From NCBI RefSeq assembly GCF_018860915.1, contig NZ_JAHKQD010000047.1, positions 212,124-276,123 of the forward strand: DNA of 64,000 bases, in the 5' to 3' direction. Positions 54,172 through 64,000 of the stretch are shown piece by piece (position 1 is the first letter of the stretch; every line of letters starts with the position of its first letter). The notes below the pieces were generated by a model. The model saw only the letters and a list, made by a program, of their open reading frames with translations, did not search any database and was not told the origin of the DNA. A program made the position numbers and the translations under genes. The stretch comes from Colwellia sp. C2M11. Lineage in GTDB: Bacteria > Pseudomonadota > Gammaproteobacteria > Enterobacterales > Alteromonadaceae.

Positions 54172-54192
54172 GCGGCACTTAGTGTGTGTCGC
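54172..54192 (+). promoter_or_regulatory. thrS translational operator (tRNA-Thr anticodon-arm mimic)
   Basis: GCGGCAC-TTAGTGT-GTGTCGC forms a 7-bp stem (one G-U) with a 7-nt loop. The loop has U at the position of U33 and AGU at positions 34-36, an anticodon that reads Thr ACU. The AGU lies about 30 nt before the thrS ATG. In E. coli, ThrRS represses its own mRNA by binding a domain whose loop mimics the tRNA-Thr anticodon about 32-30 nt before the AUG. Same geometry, so this is a strong candidate for the same control. Confidence 0.7.
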
Positions 54193-54210
54193 CACTGACA
54201 AGGAAATTTA

Positions 54211-56121
54211 ATGCCTGTAATTACTCTCCCAGATGGTTCACAACGTTCATTTGACAATGCAGTATCTGTAATGGATGTAGCACTTGATATTGGCCCAGGT
54301 TTAGCGAAAGCAACAATTGCTGGTCGTATCGATGGAAATCTTGTTGATGCCTGTGAATTAATCACCCAAGATGCCGCTTTACAACTTATTACCAGTAAAG
54401 ATAGCGAAGGGCTTGAGATCATTCGTCATTCATGTGCGCATTTATTAGGACATGCTATTAAGCAATTATACCCTAATGTGAAAATGGCTATAGGCCCAAC
54501 CATTGATAATGGTTTTTATTATGATGTTGATTTAGAAGAATCAATCACTGAAGATGATTTAGTGAAATTAGAAAAACGCATGACTGAATTAGCCCGCACT
54601 GGTTATGAAGTTGTGAAAAAAACCGGTTCTTGGCAAGATGCTTACGATGCCTTTACTGAACGTGGTGAAACTTATAAATTAGAAATTCTTGATCAAAATA
54701 TCGAGAAAACAGACACACCTGCGCTATATCATCATCAAGAATATATTGATATGTGTCGTGGTCCTCATGTACCAAGTATGCGTCATTGTCATCATTTTAA
54801 ATTAATGAAAGTTGCGGGTGCATACTGGCGCGGTAATTCAGACAACAAAATGTTGCAACGTATTTACGGCACTGCATGGGCTGATAAAAAACAACTTAAA
54901 GCGTATATCGTGCGTTTAGCTGAAGCTGAAAAGCGTGATCACCGTAAAATTGGTAAAACACTCGATTTATTCCACTGGCAAGAAGAAGCGCCAGGCATGG
55001 TGTTTTGGCATAACGACGGTTGGACAATTTATACCGAATTAGAAAAATTTGTGCGTGAAAAACTTCATGAGTATGATTACGACGAAGTTAAAGCGCCAAT
55101 GATGATGGACAGAAGTCTTTGGGAAAAGTCAGGTCACTGGGATAAATATGCTGATGGCATGTTTACTACTGAATCTGAAAAGCGTGAATACGCAATAAAA
55201 CCAATGAACTGCCCAGGTCATGTGCAAATATTTAACCAAGGTTTAAAATCATACCGTGATTTACCTTTACGTATTGCTGAGTTTGGCTGTTGTCACCGTA
55301 ACGAACCGTCAGGATCTTTACACGGCTTAATGCGTGTTCGTGGTTTTACGCAAGATGATGCACATATTTTCTGTATGGAATCACAAGTTCAAGATGAAGT
55401 GAAAAAATGTATCGAAATGGTATATGACGTTTACGGATCATTTGGCTTTGAAGATATTGTTGTTAAATTGTCTACTCGTCCAGAAAATCGTATTGGTAGT
55501 GATGAAGTTTGGGATAAAGCGGAAGCTGGTTTAGCGCAAGCATTAACTGACAGTAATATTAAGTTTGAATATTTACCTGGTGAAGGTGCTTTTTACGGTC
55601 CTAAAATTGAATTTACCTTAATGGATTGTTTAGGTCGTGCTTGGCAATGTGGCACAGTGCAATTAGATTTTGCTTTACCAGAGCGTTTAGGCGCAACTTA
55701 TGTTGGTGAAGATAACGAACGTTACATTCCGGTGATGATTCATCGTGCAATTTTAGGTTCACTTGAACGTTTTATTGGTATTTTAATTGAAGAGTTCACT
55801 GGGAAATTCCCAACGTGGTTATCGCCAATTCAAGTGACATTAATGAATATTACGGACAAACAGAGCGAATATTGTCAAAAAGTAGTGAAAAAACTAAAAG
55901 AAAATGGATTTAGAGCAAAGTTAGACTTGAGAAATGAGAAGATAGGCTTTAAGATCCGCGAGCACACTTTAAAGAGAGTTCCATATTTGTTAGTAGTTGG
56001 TGATCAAGAAATGGAATCTGGCGAAATTGCAGTACGAACTCGAAGTGGTGAAGATTTAGGTAAAATGTCTGTTGATAGCTTTATTTCGAAACTAAGTGAA
56101 GAAGTTAGTTCTCGTACTTAG
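54211..56121 (+). CDS. thrS: Threonyl-tRNA synthetase
   Basis: 636 residues. TGS domain at the N-terminus ([18 protein letters not shown]), editing domain with [14 protein letters not shown] and the [12 protein letters not shown] motif, class II core with [14 protein letters not shown] (motif 2 region with zinc Cys) and the anticodon domain at the C-terminus. Attaches Thr to tRNA-Thr and edits mischarged Ser. AAGGA precedes the ATG. It is followed by infC, a conserved gene order. Length is normal. The upstream tRNA mimic suggests autorepression. Confidence 0.97.
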   Translation: MPVITLPDGSQRSFDNAVSVMDVALDIGPGLAKATIAGRIDGNLVDACELITQDAALQLITSKDSEGLEIIRHSCAHLLGHAIKQLYPNVKMAIGPTIDNGFYYDVDLEESITEDDLVKLEKRMTELARTGYEVVKKTGSWQDAYDAFTERGETYKLEILDQNIEKTDTPALYHHQEYIDMCRGPHVPSMRHCHHFKLMKVAGAYWRGNSDNKMLQRIYGTAWADKKQLKAYIVRLAEAEKRDHRKIGKTLDLFHWQEEAPGMVFWHNDGWTIYTELEKFVREKLHEYDYDEVKAPMMMDRSLWEKSGHWDKYADGMFTTESEKREYAIKPMNCPGHVQIFNQGLKSYRDLPLRIAEFGCCHRNEPSGSLHGLMRVRGFTQDDAHIFCMESQVQDEVKKCIEMVYDVYGSFGFEDIVVKLSTRPENRIGSDEVWDKAEAGLAQALTDSNIKFEYLPGEGAFYGPKIEFTLMDCLGRAWQCGTVQLDFALPERLGATYVGEDNERYIPVMIHRAILGSLERFIGILIEEFTGKFPTWLSPIQVTLMNITDKQSEYCQKVVKKLKENGFRAKLDLRNEKIGFKIREHTLKRVPYLLVVGDQEMESGEIAVRTRSGEDLGKMSVDSFISKLSEEVSSRT

Positions 56122-56240
56122 CGTTAAAATTACTTATAATAGAGTATAAAACAAACATAAAAATATTTTTTAATCTGAGTAATCGCTAAATTTTAACAAC
56201 GTCGATTACTTGGAACAAAGTTCTTTGGAGGAACATGGCT

Positions 56241-56792
56241 ATTAAAGGTGGACAACGAGGCGGGCAAAAAGAGCCAGCACATCGTTTAAATGAGTTAATC
56301 ACAGGTATTCCTGATAACGAAGTTCGTTTAATTAAGTTTGACGGCGAAGCAGGTGGCATAGTTACATTAGATGAAGCTATGAACCAAGCTGACGAAGCAG
56401 GTGTTGATCTTGTTGAAATAAGCCCAACGGCGAAGCCTCCGGTACTCCGTGTTATGGATTACGGCAAGTTTCTTTATGAAAAATCTAAAGAACAGAAAGA
56501 GCAACGTAAAAAGCAGAAACAAATACAGGTTAAGGAAATTAAATTCCGTCCTGGTACAGATGAAGGCGATTATCAGGTGAAATTACGTAACCTGAAACGC
56601 TTTTTAGAAGGCGGCGACAAGGTCAAGGTAACATTACGTTTCCGTGGCCGTGAAATGGCCCACCAAGAGCTTGGTTTAGAGCTACTAACTCGCGTTAAAA
56701 ACGATTTAGCAGATTTAACGGTTCTAGAATTCTTTCCGCGTAGAGCAGAAGGACGTCAAATGGTGATGGTTCTAGCCCCTAAAAATAGATAA
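56241..56792 (+). CDS. infC: Translation initiation factor IF-3 (AUU start)
   Basis: 183 residues from ATT at 56241. The SD GGAGG (56227-56231) lies 9 nt before this ATT but only 3 nt before the ATG at 56235, too close for normal use. The next codons give KGGQRGGQ, parallel to the KGGKR start of E. coli IF-3, whose gene also uses AUU for self-control. The body has [23 protein letters not shown] and [21 protein letters not shown]-3 binds the 30S subunit and discriminates start codons. Starting at the ATG would add only two residues (Met-Ala). Confidence 0.93.
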   Translation: MKGGQRGGQKEPAHRLNELITGIPDNEVRLIKFDGEAGGIVTLDEAMNQADEAGVDLVEISPTAKPPVLRVMDYGKFLYEKSKEQKEQRKKQKQIQVKEIKFRPGTDEGDYQVKLRNLKRFLEGGDKVKVTLRFRGREMAHQELGLELLTRVKNDLADLTVLEFFPRRAEGRQMVMVLAPKNR

Positions 56793-56808
56793 TCTTTGGT
56801 TTGACAAG

Positions 56809-56850
56809 TAATTAAGTTTTCATTCTTTTAAATAATACTGAGAACTTAAT
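56809..56850 (+). promoter_or_regulatory. Hairpin in infC-rpmI spacer (candidate L20 control)
   Basis: Arms AATTAAGTTTTCA (from 56809) and TGAGAACTTAATT (to 56850) pair over 13 bp with one G-U and a 16-nt loop. It is in the 206-bp infC-rpmI gap, where E. coli L20 binds a structured mRNA to repress rpmI-rplT. Role inferred from position only. Confidence 0.4.
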
Positions 56851-56952
56851 TCACCAATTTTATCTTTACGCTGGTAGTACAGGCTTGCAAGTAAATTGTT
56901 TATTATCATTTTTGCTGATAACAATTTCGCCCTCGCTACTTAATATTTGGCA

Positions 56953-56980
56953 TATACCTACCATTTATGGTTAAGGTATA
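56953..56980 (+). promoter_or_regulatory. Hairpin just before rpmI (candidate ribosome-site control)
   Basis: Nested arms TATACCT/AGGTATA outside and ACCAT/ATGGT inside, with a 2-nt bulge, form a stable stem that ends 18 nt before the rpmI ATG and next to its GAGAG ribosome site. A position suited to translational control by L20. A mimic of the L20 23S rRNA site was not tested. Confidence 0.4.
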
Positions 56981-56998
56981 CATTTGAGAGTTATTCAC

Positions 56999-57193
56999 AT
57001 GCCTAAAATGAAAACCAATAAAGGTGCTGCAAAGCGCTTTAAAAAAACAGCTTCTGGCTACAAGTTCAAACAAGCTGGCCTTCGTCATATCTTGACTAAG
57101 CGTCGTACTAAAGTTAAGCGTCATCTTCGTGCTAAGCACATGATTGCTGCATCTGACATTAAGTCAGTTAAAAAACTTTTACGTCACGGTTAA
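56999..57193 (+). CDS. rpmI: Ribosomal protein L35
   Basis: 64 residues from the ATG at 56999 ([20 protein letters not shown]), the standard L35 start and length. Earlier in-frame codons lack a ribosome site. A basic protein of the 50S subunit. It lies 16 bp before rplT and after infC, as in other gammaproteobacteria. Confidence 0.97.
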   Translation: MPKMKTNKGAAKRFKKTASGYKFKQAGLRHILTKRRTKVKRHLRAKHMIAASDIKSVKKLLRHG

Positions 57194-57206
57194 TTAGGAG
57201 ATATAG

Positions 57207-57569
<363 letters not shown>

Positions 57570-57593
57570 GAATTGAATTAGCTTTACTAGATA

Positions 57594-57623
57594 AGGACGC
57601 CTATTGGCGTCCTTTTCTTTTTT
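57594..57623 (+). terminator. Rho-independent terminator of infC-rpmI-rplT
   Basis: AGGACGCC-TATT-GGCGTCCT followed by TTTCTTTTTTT. An 8-bp GC-rich stem, 4-nt loop and T-run 24 bp after the rplT stop. Confidence 0.93.
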
Positions 57624-57626
57624 AAG

Positions 57627-57645
57627 TAATTAATGAAACTGGTAT
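57627..57645 (+). repeat. Truncated terminal fragment of the MITE-like repeat
   Basis: TAATTAATGAAACTGGTAT equals 19 nt of the terminal repeat of the 162-bp element. It abuts copy B with only TA between them, so it may be a remnant of an earlier insertion or a target-site effect. Confidence 0.6.
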
Positions 57646-57647
57646 TA

Positions 57648-57809
57648 ATACCAATCTCACTAACTATGTGATCATTCCTACTTGCTAAAATCACCAACGA
57701 CATCGTTATTTATTTAATAATTAGAACAACTAGTTATTGAAATAAATGCCTTGTATTTGGCAATTTTTTCTACGCATAAAATTGTTCACTTAATTAATGA
57801 AACTGGTAT
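57648..57809 (-). repeat. 162-bp MITE-like dispersed repeat, copy B
   Basis: Inverted copy of the element at 5293-5454. Same length, with about four mismatches by eye. It lies right after the rplT terminator. Both copies are in intergenic DNA next to operon ends. Confidence 0.8.
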
Positions 57810-58085
57810 AAGCTGATTTCTACATTAAATATACTTAATAAGTAAGTATAATCCTCGTACATTTATTTTTGAAATTGAACTAACGTGTAAAAACTACTTT
57901 AAATTAATTCAATTAGATTAAATCGCAATTGTATAATTCAACGGCATAAAAGCTGTTATGTAACACTAAATGATATTAATAAACAAAGATTAAGGTAATA
58001 AATACTATTTTATTTGCTCCTAATAAATACTAAAGATATTATTCATTACAATTATTTTTAAGTCTTAATGTTAAGGTCTACCTCC
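57810..58085. other. Promoter region of purC
   Basis: AT-rich, with no gene. Following the MITE copy it must hold the purC promoter. I see no PurR-type palindrome. Confidence 0.4.
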
Positions 58086-59189
58086 ATGAATTTAGCTGAT
58101 AAAGTTTTAGCGATAAATAATGATTTACCTATTCGTACCGATGCCCCCGTTCATAGCGGTAAGGTTCGCTCTGTTTATTGGTTAACTGAAAGTGACAGTA
58201 AGCGCTTAATTGAAGAAAAGAACTATAATGTGCCTAGCGATACACCATTAGCTATTATGGTTATTAGTGATCGAATTTCTGCTTTTGATTGCATTTGGCA
58301 AGGTGAGGGTGGTATGAAAGGTGTACCTGGTAAAGGTGCAGCTCTTAATGCTATTTCAAATCATTGGTTTAAGCTGTTTAAAGAGCAAGGCCTTGCAGAT
58401 AGCCATATTCTTGATATTCCTCATCCATTTGTGTGGATAGTACAAAAAGCTAAGCCTGTGATGATTGAAGCCATTTGCCGTCAATATATTACCGGCTCTA
58501 TGTGGCGAAGTTATGTAAAAGGTGAACGCGATTTTTGTGGTATTGAATTACCTGAAGGTTTAACGAAAGATAGTAAGTTACCTGAGTTATTACAAACACC
58601 TTCAACTAAGGGTATTCTAAAAGGAATACCAGGTGTGCCAGAAGCCGATGATGTTAATATCACTCGTAAGAATATTGAAGACAACTTTGCAGCATTTAAT
58701 TTCAAATCTAAAGACGATATTAGCTTATATGAAAAACTGCTTACGGAAGGTTTTAATGTTATTTCTACGGCGTTAAACAAAATAGATCAAATTTTTGTTG
58801 ATACAAAATTCGAGTTTGGCTATGTAAAAGACAAAGCAGGTAATGATAAGTTAATTTATATGGATGAAGTTGGTACACCTGATTCATCTCGTATTTGGGA
58901 TGGTGAGCAGTATCAGGCTGGCAACGTTGTTGAAAATTCAAAAGAAGGTTTTCGCCAACTATTACTGCAACATTTTCCTGATGCCGATATATTATTAAAT
59001 AAAGAGCGTATGCCTGAGCGTGAAGCGTTGGCACGTGATAATGAGTTGCCGTTATCAGTATTGATGGATGTTTCTAAAACCTATATTGATATAGCAGAAA
59101 AAATTACCGGTGAAAAAATTGTATTAAGTGATAACCCAAAAGCTGAGATCGTCAGTATATTACGTGAGCAATACCAGTTGATTGATTAG
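58086..59189 (+). CDS. purC: Phosphoribosylaminoimidazole-succinocarboxamide synthase
   Basis: 367 residues from the ATG at 58086 ([16 protein letters not shown]); an ATG 18 bp earlier is possible. The long PurC form found in Vibrio and Shewanella has this length. Motifs include [30 protein letters not shown] and [17 protein letters not shown]. It joins CAIR and Asp to form SAICAR in purine synthesis using ATP. Not in an operon with other pur genes. Confidence 0.95.
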   Translation: MNLADKVLAINNDLPIRTDAPVHSGKVRSVYWLTESDSKRLIEEKNYNVPSDTPLAIMVISDRISAFDCIWQGEGGMKGVPGKGAALNAISNHWFKLFKEQGLADSHILDIPHPFVWIVQKAKPVMIEAICRQYITGSMWRSYVKGERDFCGIELPEGLTKDSKLPELLQTPSTKGILKGIPGVPEADDVNITRKNIEDNFAAFNFKSKDDISLYEKLLTEGFNVISTALNKIDQIFVDTKFEFGYVKDKAGNDKLIYMDEVGTPDSSRIWDGEQYQAGNVVENSKEGFRQLLLQHFPDADILLNKERMPEREALARDNELPLSVLMDVSKTYIDIAEKITGEKIVLSDNPKAEIVSILREQYQLID

Positions 59190-59243
59190 GTGATATTTAT
59201 TCACTTTTATTAGCGTTATTATTAAAAATATTAAGAGGTTATC

Positions 59244-59654
59244 ATGGCACAAGAACAAAAAATGACGGTTGAACAACAGCAGCAATGGATTAGAGACCAA
59301 TATCAAATAGCAACTAAGTATTTAGCGAGTCAAGGGCTGGTAACGAATAGTGTTTCAGCCGAAGAGAGTCGTTATTTTATGAATTTTATGTCGGTGTGGA
59401 AACTAAAAGCACTTGACGGTAATTATTATTGGGTTATTTGTGGTGATTTGCCAAGTGATTACAATGCTGTCAATGTTGCTGGTAGTGCTAGAGATGCAGC
59501 ACGCCATTTTTCATTAAAATGGCAAATGCAAGCCGAAGGGTTATTGCAAACTGGCGAAAAAGAACAAGAAAAATTTGCTCAAGTATTAATTAGTAAAGCG
59601 GAAGTTTTATATGATCTTGTTGCACAAGATAATCTTTGGGAAATTAAGCCGTAG
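59244..59654 (+). CDS. DUF4826 family protein
   Basis: 136 residues. QQQWIRDQYQIATKYLASQGL and WVICGDLPSDYNAVNVAGSA with AARHFSLKWQMQAEGL match the DUF4826 family of marine gammaproteobacteria. Cytosolic, acidic. AGAGGTTATC precedes the ATG. Lies 54 bp after purC, possibly cotranscribed. Function unknown. Confidence 0.78.
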   Translation: MAQEQKMTVEQQQQWIRDQYQIATKYLASQGLVTNSVSAEESRYFMNFMSVWKLKALDGNYYWVICGDLPSDYNAVNVAGSARDAARHFSLKWQMQAEGLLQTGEKEQEKFAQVLISKAEVLYDLVAQDNLWEIKP

Positions 59655-59995
59655 TAACAACCAATTAGCAAGTACAAGTAATAATAGCTAACCCATAACA
59701 GCTAAGTCATAACATATTAATGACGTTGTTTACTCTATGTTAAATCATAAGAAAATAACGTCGTTAATACACCTCTCTTTTATTCCTCTGTTTATATTTC
59801 GGTATAACAAACCACTATTTTTCCTAAATTACCTCAAGTGTAAAGGCTTTAAATTTATAAATTGTGTGGTAAAGCATAAACCTATCTTCTACACTTATTC
59901 TTTTAATGGATAATATGTTTAATGTGGCTTTACATTAAATACGACTCAGGGTGTAGAGTATGTAATTAAAAATAATCATTATTAGGGTAAAATAT
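59655..59995. other. Intergenic region before the chemoreceptor gene
   Basis: 341 bp, AT-rich, no gene. No flagellar-type promoter (TAAA-N15-GCCGATAA) could be placed with confidence. AGGGTAAAATAT before the ATG offers a ribosome site. Confidence 0.4.
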
Positions 59996-61300
59996 ATGTT
60001 ATTTGGTAAAAGTAAGCTATTAGCACGAATAGAAGAGTTAGAACACGAGTTAAATTGCTTTCATGATATTCAAGATGATCTTCAATGTGAAATGGCGTTT
60101 TTTTCCTTAGACTTTCAAGGAAACATTACCGAAGTTAACGACATTTTCTTAAAATCATGTGGCTATGCAGAGCATGAAATCCTTAATAAGCCTATTGAAA
60201 TGTTTCTGTCTCCTAAGATACAAGACAGTGATATTTGTAAAAAAATGCTTGAGTCTATTAGAAAAGGTGTTCATTGGCATGGTGCAATGCATCTAATGTC
60301 GAAATCTAATAATAGCATTTGGTATCGAACAATTATCCAACCTAAAACTTGCTCAAAAAAGCTTGCCGTGTACTCTGCTGAGCTTACTCAAACCATTACA
60401 GAATACCGATCACAAAAAGATATGCTTGCCGCATTAACGCGTTCTTCGGCTGTTATTGAGTTTAATCTAGATGGTATTATTTTATACGCAAATGAGAATT
60501 TTCTTAAAGGTACTAAATATAAACAGAATCAAATTCTAGGTAAACATCACAGTATTTTTTGTGAGCCAGAGCTTGTTAAGTCTCAAGAATATAAAGTCTT
60601 TTGGGAACGACTAAAACGAGGCGAGTTTGTTTCAGATAGATTTAAGCGCCTTGATAGTAATGGAGATGTTGTTTGGCTTGAAGCATCTTATAATCCTATT
60701 CATGACGATAGTGGTGACTTATATAAAGTGGTCAAGTTTGCAACTGTGATCACAGAGCAAATAAATAGGGAAATAGCGATAGCTAAAACGTCTGAAATTG
60801 CCTATGACGTTTCTCGTAAAACAGATGAAGACACATTAAATGCTATCAATGTTATTAACTCTACAATTGAGACTATGGGTCAACTTTCACAACAGATGAG
60901 TGAAGCCAGTAAAGGGATATTTGAATTAGATGAGCAATCACAGAAAGTATCTCAGCTTGTAGATAATATTCGTGGCATTGCTGATCAAACTAATTTACTT
61001 GCGCTTAATGCCGCAATTGAAGCTGCTAGGGCAGGTGAACAAGGTCGTGGCTTTGCTGTTGTTGCAGATGAAGTAAGGTTATTGGCTTCGCGCACAAGCA
61101 CCGCAACCGAAGAAATTATTAGTGTTGTCGCTAAAAATAAGCAGTTAACTGAAAATGCAGTGGCAATCATTGAAACCAGTATGAATGAAGCAGAAAAAGC
61201 ATTAGAACTGTCAAATAATGCCGGTAATGTCATGAATGAAATTCAAGTAGGTGCAAGAGAAGTGGTCGATGCCGTTGCATCGTTTAACAAAAGCTTGTAA
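59996..61300 (+). CDS. Soluble methyl-accepting chemotaxis protein with two PAS domains
   Basis: 434 residues and no membrane segment. Two PAS domains (about 20-125 and 140-245) precede a short signalling region with [19 protein letters not shown], then the conserved [18 protein letters not shown] hairpin tip that contacts CheA/CheW. The layout and length resemble P. aeruginosa BdlA. PAS domains may hold a redox or oxygen-sensing cofactor, which cannot be read from the sequence. No adjacent che gene. The C-terminus is short and lacks a CheR-docking pentapeptide. Confidence 0.9.
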   Translation: MLFGKSKLLARIEELEHELNCFHDIQDDLQCEMAFFSLDFQGNITEVNDIFLKSCGYAEHEILNKPIEMFLSPKIQDSDICKKMLESIRKGVHWHGAMHLMSKSNNSIWYRTIIQPKTCSKKLAVYSAELTQTITEYRSQKDMLAALTRSSAVIEFNLDGIILYANENFLKGTKYKQNQILGKHHSIFCEPELVKSQEYKVFWERLKRGEFVSDRFKRLDSNGDVVWLEASYNPIHDDSGDLYKVVKFATVITEQINREIAIAKTSEIAYDVSRKTDEDTLNAINVINSTIETMGQLSQQMSEASKGIFELDEQSQKVSQLVDNIRGIADQTNLLALNAAIEAARAGEQGRGFAVVADEVRLLASRTSTATEEIISVVAKNKQLTENAVAIIETSMNEAEKALELSNNAGNVMNEIQVGAREVVDAVASFNKSL

Positions 61301-61401
61301 TGCGTTGTATTAACAGTTAGCGATAATGGGTTATTGCTAACTGTTAAGGATAAGTTAAGGCGCTATATACATGAATTACTGAACTTTAATTTTCTGAGAT
61401 T

Positions 61402-62211
61402 TTAAGCCGATTTTTGTAATAGCTTTTCTATTGCTTTACTCACGGCAAAAAAGGCAAAAGTCGCGGTAACATGTGTGGTTGCACCAAAGCCGCCACTGCA
61501 ATCTAGTCGCATAGAACTATTATTTCCCTCACTAACATCCGGTTTTGCTAAGCAAACGTCTCCAATTTCTGTTGGATAGCGTAATTGCTCTGTGGAGAAT
61601 ACGGCATCAATAGAAAACTTTCTTTTACTGGCCTTTTTAATATCTGAACGAGGAAAGTTAAACTCTCGGCGTAATTGGTTTTTCACTTTGGCCAGTAAAG
61701 GATCTTGATACGTTTTACTTAAGTCTGTAATTGCTATTTTGCTAGGATCAACTTGTCCACCTGCACCACCAATAGTAATTATTGGTAATTTATTACGTTT
61801 ACAAAAAGCAATGAGCCGGGTTTTTATATCGACCGAATCAATAGCATCGATGACATAATCATAACCTTTGCTTAGTAATTCAGATAAGTTCTCAGTAGTA
61901 ATAAAGTCTTCAATAACATTAATTTGGCAATCTGGATTAATTTGTTTAATACGTTCAGCCATTACTTCAACCTTACTTTCACCAATGGTGTCGCTTAAGG
62001 CGTGTATCTGACGGTTGATATTAGTAATACATATATCATCAAGGTCAATTAACGTTATATTACCAACACCGTTTCTTGCTAGTGCTTCGGCTACCCAAGA
62101 TCCAACGCCACCGATGCCGATAACGCAAAAGTGTGATGCTTTGATAACTTGTGCGCCTTGTAAACCATAAAGGCGGGCAATACCACCAAACCTTAGAGAG
62201 TAATCAGACAT
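61402..62211 (-). CDS. tcdA: tRNA threonylcarbamoyladenosine dehydratase TcdA
   Basis: 269 residues of the ThiF/MoeB-E1 superfamily. HFCVIGIGGVGSWVAEALAR is the nucleotide-binding motif; LIDLDDICITNINRQIHAL and DCSGGFGATTHVTATFAFF are typical of TcdA (CsdL). It cyclises t6A37 in ANN-reading tRNAs to ct6A using ATP. Monocistronic; a promoter should lie in the 434 bp upstream. Confidence 0.93.
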   Translation of the reverse strand: MSDYSLRFGGIARLYGLQGAQVIKASHFCVIGIGGVGSWVAEALARNGVGNITLIDLDDICITNINRQIHALSDTIGESKVEVMAERIKQINPDCQINVIEDFITTENLSELLSKGYDYVIDAIDSVDIKTRLIAFCKRNKLPIITIGGAGGQVDPSKIAITDLSKTYQDPLLAKVKNQLRREFNFPRSDIKKASKRKFSIDAVFSTEQLRYPTEIGDVCLAKPDVSEGNNSSMRLDCSGGFGATTHVTATFAFFAVSKAIEKLLQKSA

Positions 62212-62645
62212 TTTGTTCTTAAAAAGTGATACGAAATTGGCATTATTATAACGTCTTAAGCTTTATCGTTAAAACTAATTTGGTTAGTAAAGCGTAATGA
62301 AAGAAATTTTTGAGCGGTATTTTGTTAATGATTTATAGTGAAGTGATAAATTTAAGGCAAAAATATAAGAGAAATTTATATTGAAACAATACTTTTTAGA
62401 CTAAAAACTCTACTTTCTTCATAAGTTGTATGAATAATTAGTATTGTTACTGTGAATGACTAGAGTAGAGTATTTACTCCTTTTTTGTTTTAATTTTGTT
62501 TAAAAAATAGACTTTTTTGACTGGGTTGTTATCGTAATAAAAAGGTATTTTTTAATTATTAACAATAAAAAAAGGTAGCAAATGCTACCTTTTTTCGTAT
62601 TTTACATCTTCTATTTTGGCTATATATTAGCCATCAATAATACTT
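62212..62645. other. Intergenic region with gltA terminator
   Basis: 434 bp, no gene. The gltA terminator is at 62574-62589 and the tcdA promoter must be in the rest. No other structure is seen. Confidence 0.5.
62567..62596 (-). terminator. Rho-independent terminator of gltA
   Basis: GGTAGC-AAAT-GCTACC flanked by A-runs on one side and T-runs on the other. Functional on either strand; serves the leftward gltA transcript 50 bp after its stop. Confidence 0.85.
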
Positions 62646-63929
62646 TTATTTAGATAAAGGTGTAAATTTACGATCAATTTCACCGGTGTATTTTTGACGA
62701 GGACGACCAATTTTTTGACCTGGTTGAGATAACATCTCATCCCAGTGAGCAATCCAACCAACAGTTCTAGACATAGCAAATATAACAGTAAACATGCTTG
62801 TAGGGATGCCGATTGCTTTAAGAATAATACCTGAGTAGAAATCTACGTTAGGGTAAAGTTTTCTTTGAACAAAGTATTCGTCTTCTAATGCCACTTTTTC
62901 AAGTGCCATAGCAACGTCTAACAATGGATCATTGATGCCTAATTCAGCTAGTACTTCATGACACGTTTCACGCATTACTGTAGCGCGTGGGTCGAAGTTT
63001 TTGTAAACACGATGTCCAAAGCCCATTAAACGGAATGAATCGTCTTTATCTTTAGCTTTTAATACATATTCATCAACGCGAGAAATATCACCAATTTCTT
63101 CAAGCATAGTTAAACATGCTTCGTTAGCGCCACCATGTGCAGGGCCCCATAAAGAAGCAATACCCGCTGCAATACATGCATAAGGGTTAGCACCAGAAGA
63201 GCCAGCTAAACGTACTGTAGACGTTGAAGCGTTTTGCTCATGGTCTGCATGTAAAGTAAAAATTCTGTCCATTGCTTTAGCAATGATAGGGTTTACTTTA
63301 TATTCTTCAGCAGGCACAGAAAACATCATGTGTAAGAAGTTTTCAGCATAAGTTAAATCGTTACGTGGATAAACAAAAGGTTGTCCTACGCTATACTTAT
63401 AAGCCATTGCCGCAATGGTAGGCATTTTAGCAATTAAACGGTGAGCACTACGATGACGTTGTTCTGCATCATTAATGTCTAAATCACTGTGATAGAAAGA
63501 AGATAGAGCACCAACTACACCACAAAGCATAGCCATTGGGTGAGCGTCAGGTAAGAAACCATGGAAGAAATGAGCTATTTTTTCATGAACCATTGTATGG
63601 TTAGTAATGATTACTTTAAACTCTTCATATTGTTCTTTGTTTGGCGCTTCGCCATTAAGAAGGATATAGCAAACTTCTAGATAATCAGCTTCTTTAGCAA
63701 GGTTATCAATAGGATATCCGCGATGCTGCAAAATACCTTTGCCACCATCAATAAATGTGATTGATGACTCACAAGATGCCGTAGCTAAAAAGCCAGGGTC
63801 ATAAGTGAAATAACCGTGACTACCTAAGGTTCTAATATCTATTACATCGGTACCTGCAGTGCCTTTAAGAACAGGCAGTTCAGCAACTTCTTTGCCGTCA
63901 ATACTTAGCAAGGCTTTAGATTCAGCCAT
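62646..63929 (-). CDS. gltA: Citrate synthase (type II)
   Basis: 427 residues, as usual for the hexameric, NADH-inhibited type II enzyme. Motifs include [20 protein letters not shown] (active-site His), [12 protein letters not shown] (second catalytic His) and [15 protein letters not shown] (catalytic Asp). It condenses acetyl-CoA with oxaloacetate, the entry to the TCA cycle. GGGG lies eight bases before the ATG. The 71 bp upstream to the window edge should hold its promoter. Confidence 0.97.
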   Translation of the reverse strand: MAESKALLSIDGKEVAELPVLKGTAGTDVIDIRTLGSHGYFTYDPGFLATASCESSITFIDGGKGILQHRGYPIDNLAKEADYLEVCYILLNGEAPNKEQYEEFKVIITNHTMVHEKIAHFFHGFLPDAHPMAMLCGVVGALSSFYHSDLDINDAEQRHRSAHRLIAKMPTIAAMAYKYSVGQPFVYPRNDLTYAENFLHMMFSVPAEEYKVNPIIAKAMDRIFTLHADHEQNASTSTVRLAGSSGANPYACIAAGIASLWGPAHGGANEACLTMLEEIGDISRVDEYVLKAKDKDDSFRLMGFGHRVYKNFDPRATVMRETCHEVLAELGINDPLLDVAMALEKVALEDEYFVQRKLYPNVDFYSGIILKAIGIPTSMFTVIFAMSRTVGWIAHWDEMLSQPGQKIGRPRQKYTGEIDRKFTPLSK

Positions 63930-64000
63930 ATGTTTATCCCCTATAATTTTTAAAATTTACAATTTTGAGTTCCGATCATCTTCTTAATTATTTTAAATAA

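Overview
The window looks like chromosome of a marine gammaproteobacterium of the order Alteromonadales, most likely the Colwelliaceae (Colwellia/Thalassotalea type). The base composition is AT-rich. The protein sequences of FadI/FadJ, the long PurC, GltA, RlmF, the DUF2947 and DUF4826 proteins and the infC-rpmI-rplT order all fit that group. This placement rests on recognising families, not on a search.

Left flank (1-26 kb). A MoxR/DUF58 pair reads leftward. fadI-fadJ (beta-oxidation) reads rightward behind a FadR-like palindrome. Next come a 162-bp MITE-like repeat, small unknown genes and a striking secreted protein made of six near-identical 20-residue repeats (6168-6584). rlmF and a DUF2947 gene follow. 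From 10.2 to 17.8 kb lies a self-contained export and signalling unit: HlyD-type adaptor, ABC ATPase, two FtsX/MacB-type permeases, an NtrC-type response regulator and its sensor kinase. A good -24/-12 (sigma-54) promoter and an array of CGGACACT boxes precede the adaptor. A second, DevBCA-like adaptor-permease-ATPase operon lies at 21.6-24.7 kb.

Defence island (26.3-46.1 kb). This is a complete DNA phosphorothioation system. The restriction genes dptF-dptG-dptH run rightward, followed closely by a ParB-like gene and an Mrr-type PD-(D/E)XK nuclease gene. Facing them, reading leftward, are a small HTH gene, the Dnd-associated methyltransferase gene, dndB, dndC, dndD, dndE and, 3 nt after dndE, a membrane-anchored methyltransferase-like gene. 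The two arms converge at about 36.4 kb. DndB-E put sulfur into the DNA backbone and DptFGH attack unmodified DNA. The ParB, Mrr and membrane-methyltransferase genes are not part of the standard set and are the best candidates for new components. Palindromes in front of dndB are probable operators.

Right of the island (46.2-49.2 kb) are unrecognised genes: a three-gene cassette of membrane, secreted and cytosolic proteins, a small basic protein, a 44-residue polar protein and a GRDP-like protein with a Cys-rich tail. A tRNA-Val(GAC) gene follows at 49.6 kb.

Right flank (49.7-64 kb). Housekeeping genes: a MATE transporter, a coiled-coil protein, fdxA, a FAD oxidoreductase, thrS-infC-rpmI-rplT with visible translational control elements (a tRNA-Thr anticodon-arm mimic before thrS, an AUU start for infC, hairpins before rpmI), a second inverted copy of the MITE, purC, a DUF4826 gene, a soluble double-PAS chemoreceptor, tcdA and gltA.
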